Shown one piece after another: positions 5,884-6,629 of a stretch of DNA of 6,629 bases (within the stretch, counting starts at the first letter, position 1; every line of letters starts with the position of its first letter). A model generated the notes under the pieces. That model was given only the letters and a program-made list of their open reading frames with translations. It was not told where the DNA came from and ran no database searches. Position numbers and translations under genes: made by a program. The stretch is from CAYQZD01 sp964421875 (lineage in GTDB: Bacteria > Electryoneota > Tariuqbacteria > Tariuqbacterales > Tariuqbacteraceae), in NCBI GenBank assembly GCA_964421875.1, contig CAYQZD010000167.1:1-6629 (forward strand), in the 5' to 3' direction.

Positions 5884-5925
5884 CTCGTTACTGGTTGCTC
5901 GTTACTCGTTACTCGTTACTCGTTT
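5884..5925. repeat. Heptamer tandem array CTCGTTA over a gene end
   Basis: Six consecutive 7-base units: CTCGTTA, CTGGTTG, CTCGTTA, CTCGTTA, CTCGTTA and CTCGTTT. On the minus strand the unit reads TAACGAG. The TAA stop codon of the RsbRD_N gene (5916-5918) is contributed by one of these units, so the array has replaced or sealed the 3' end of the gene. Confidence 0.8.
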
Positions 5926-6425
5926 TCAGTATCGGAGCCCGACAGCCGCAAAGCCATAAACGACCGGCGCCTGATTTCATCCGCTCTTATCTCGGATAGC
6001 TTTTCCCGTGATTTTGTATATAGGTCGAAGGCGGTTAGCAGCAATCGGTCCACGCGGGATTCGAAAGCCAGCAATTCCCGGTAAAGTTGGTGAGCCTGAA
6101 TAGCGTCCGTCAGAATCTCTCTGACAGATTGTTTGAGATAGAGAATGTAACCGATGGCTTCGGCAGGCGAGAACTCCTGCACCGCTCTGATTTTGATAAA
6201 ATCTTCCAGGATAACTGCGGTTTCCTCCCTCCCCGCATCCTCTATCAGCGCATCGAACAGTGAATCGACCTGATTCGACAAAGCGGCTCCCACCGGATTC
6301 TGAAAACGGTCCTTCTGCTTCTTAAAGAACCCGTGCGAATCAGGCGGGTAAGTAGCGGTTATAAGGTCGAGCCACATCCGCTTGACAGCGGCTTGCTCAC
6401 GTATCAATAAATCTTCAATCCGCAT
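5916..6425 (-). CDS. RsbRD N-terminal-domain protein upstream of dsrM
   Basis: A 169-residue soluble, mostly helical protein with no signal peptide or membrane segment. It resembles the RsbRD_N domain (N-terminal domain of RsbT co-antagonist RsbRD) in the stand-alone form often found beside dsrMKJOP. Recognisable parts are the KDRFQNPVG block (residues 38-46), the FESRVDRLLLTAFDLY helix (121-136) and the charged REKLSEIRADEIRRR end (140-154). There is no STAS domain after it, so it is not a full stressosome protein. It is the first gene of the cluster, 223 bases upstream of dsrM on the same strand, which suggests a sensory or regulatory role for the complex; that role is inference. The ATG at 6425 was chosen because the similarity begins at once (MRIEDLLIREQ), but its Shine-Dalgarno is weak. 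The TAA stop lies inside a heptamer tandem repeat. Family call fairly sure; function unknown. Confidence 0.8.
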   Translation of the reverse strand: MRIEDLLIREQAAVKRMWLDLITATYPPDSHGFFKKQKDRFQNPVGAALSNQVDSLFDALIEDAGREETAVILEDFIKIRAVQEFSPAEAIGYILYLKQSVREILTDAIQAHQLYRELLAFESRVDRLLLTAFDLYTKSREKLSEIRADEIRRRSFMALRLSGSDTENE

Positions 6426-6629
6426 CAGGAATAACTCTTATTGCGAAAAACAATCTGATTCTTCTTCATGAACCGTTATTCTCAAAATTCGGGGTGCAAG
6501 GCTGCGACAGAGACCCTCTAATGAGGATCTGAACGGCATTGGAACTGTGAATTTGTCTCCACCTAATAAGGAAGAATTGGTTCTTCGCTGAATCGTGTGG
6601 GTAAACTGGTTCTATTAAGAATAATTGCT
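6426..6629. other. Gene-free region at the window edge with small hairpins
   Basis: No convincing open reading frame, tRNA or clear promoter was seen in these 204 bases. Two compact hairpins are present: AGA-C-CCTC with GAGG-A-TCT (6511-6530, TAAT loop, one mismatch) and GAAGAA with TTCTTC (6571-6586, TTGG loop). The region is the leader of the RsbRD_N gene on the minus strand, or it holds part of an RNA gene running off the window. The data do not decide between these. Confidence 0.4.

Noticed and set aside
5884..5925. CRISPR-like array
   Set aside because: Units are 7 bases with no spacers; it is a simple tandem repeat.
5869..6084. Plus-strand open frame of 71 codons opposite the RsbRD_N gene
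   Set aside because: Its first part translates the CTCGTTA heptamer array and the rest is antisense to a recognisable protein.
6478..6565. tRNA gene
   Set aside because: No T-arm GTTCRANYC motif, anticodon arm or acceptor pairing could be found.

Overview
The window carries one pathway: the complete dsrMKJOP gene set of dissimilatory sulfur metabolism, entirely on the minus strand. Reading in the direction of transcription (high to low coordinates) it holds a small RsbRD N-terminal-domain protein, then dsrM, dsrK, dsrJ, dsrO, a 317-base repeat-rich gap, and dsrP. A GC-rich hairpin that probably ends the transcript follows dsrP.

The host is most likely an anaerobic sulfate- or sulfite-reducing bacterium. 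The reasons are the full five-subunit DsrMKJOP complex and the RsbRD_N gene directly upstream of dsrM, an arrangement I associate with reductive dsr loci of Desulfobacterota-type organisms. dsrAB, dsrC and dsrL are not in the window, so the reductive direction is inferred, and the phylum cannot be fixed (Desulfobacterota, Nitrospirota, Zixibacteria and similar lineages are all possible).

The five products build one transmembrane redox complex. DsrM (haem-b membrane protein) and DsrK (cytoplasmic HdrD-like Fe-S protein) form the quinol/DsrC-trisulfide side. DsrJ (tri-haem cytochrome c), DsrO (Tat-exported Fe-S protein) and DsrP (NrfD-like membrane protein) form the periplasmic/quinone side. 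dsrM, dsrK, dsrJ and dsrO are tightly coupled: a 2-nt gap, an 8-nt overlap and a 4-nt ATGA overlap, each with a strong Shine-Dalgarno sequence inside the preceding gene.

The genes are well conserved; the unusual material is between them. The gaps hold several families of short dispersed palindromes (REP-like, with GTCATTCCCGC-type, ATTCCGGC-type and TTCCCACGCT-type stems) and two kinds of heptanucleotide tandem array. Both kinds of array abut or contain a stop codon. The dsrO-dsrP gap also contains a perfect TATAAT box whose -35 region and spacer are made of a palindrome related to the repeats, which suggests dsrP has its own promoter. A second, weaker promoter candidate lies before dsrM. The last 204 bases (6426-6629) contain no gene but hold small hairpins and could be a leader or non-coding RNA. 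I found no tRNA, rRNA, CRISPR array or insertion sequence.
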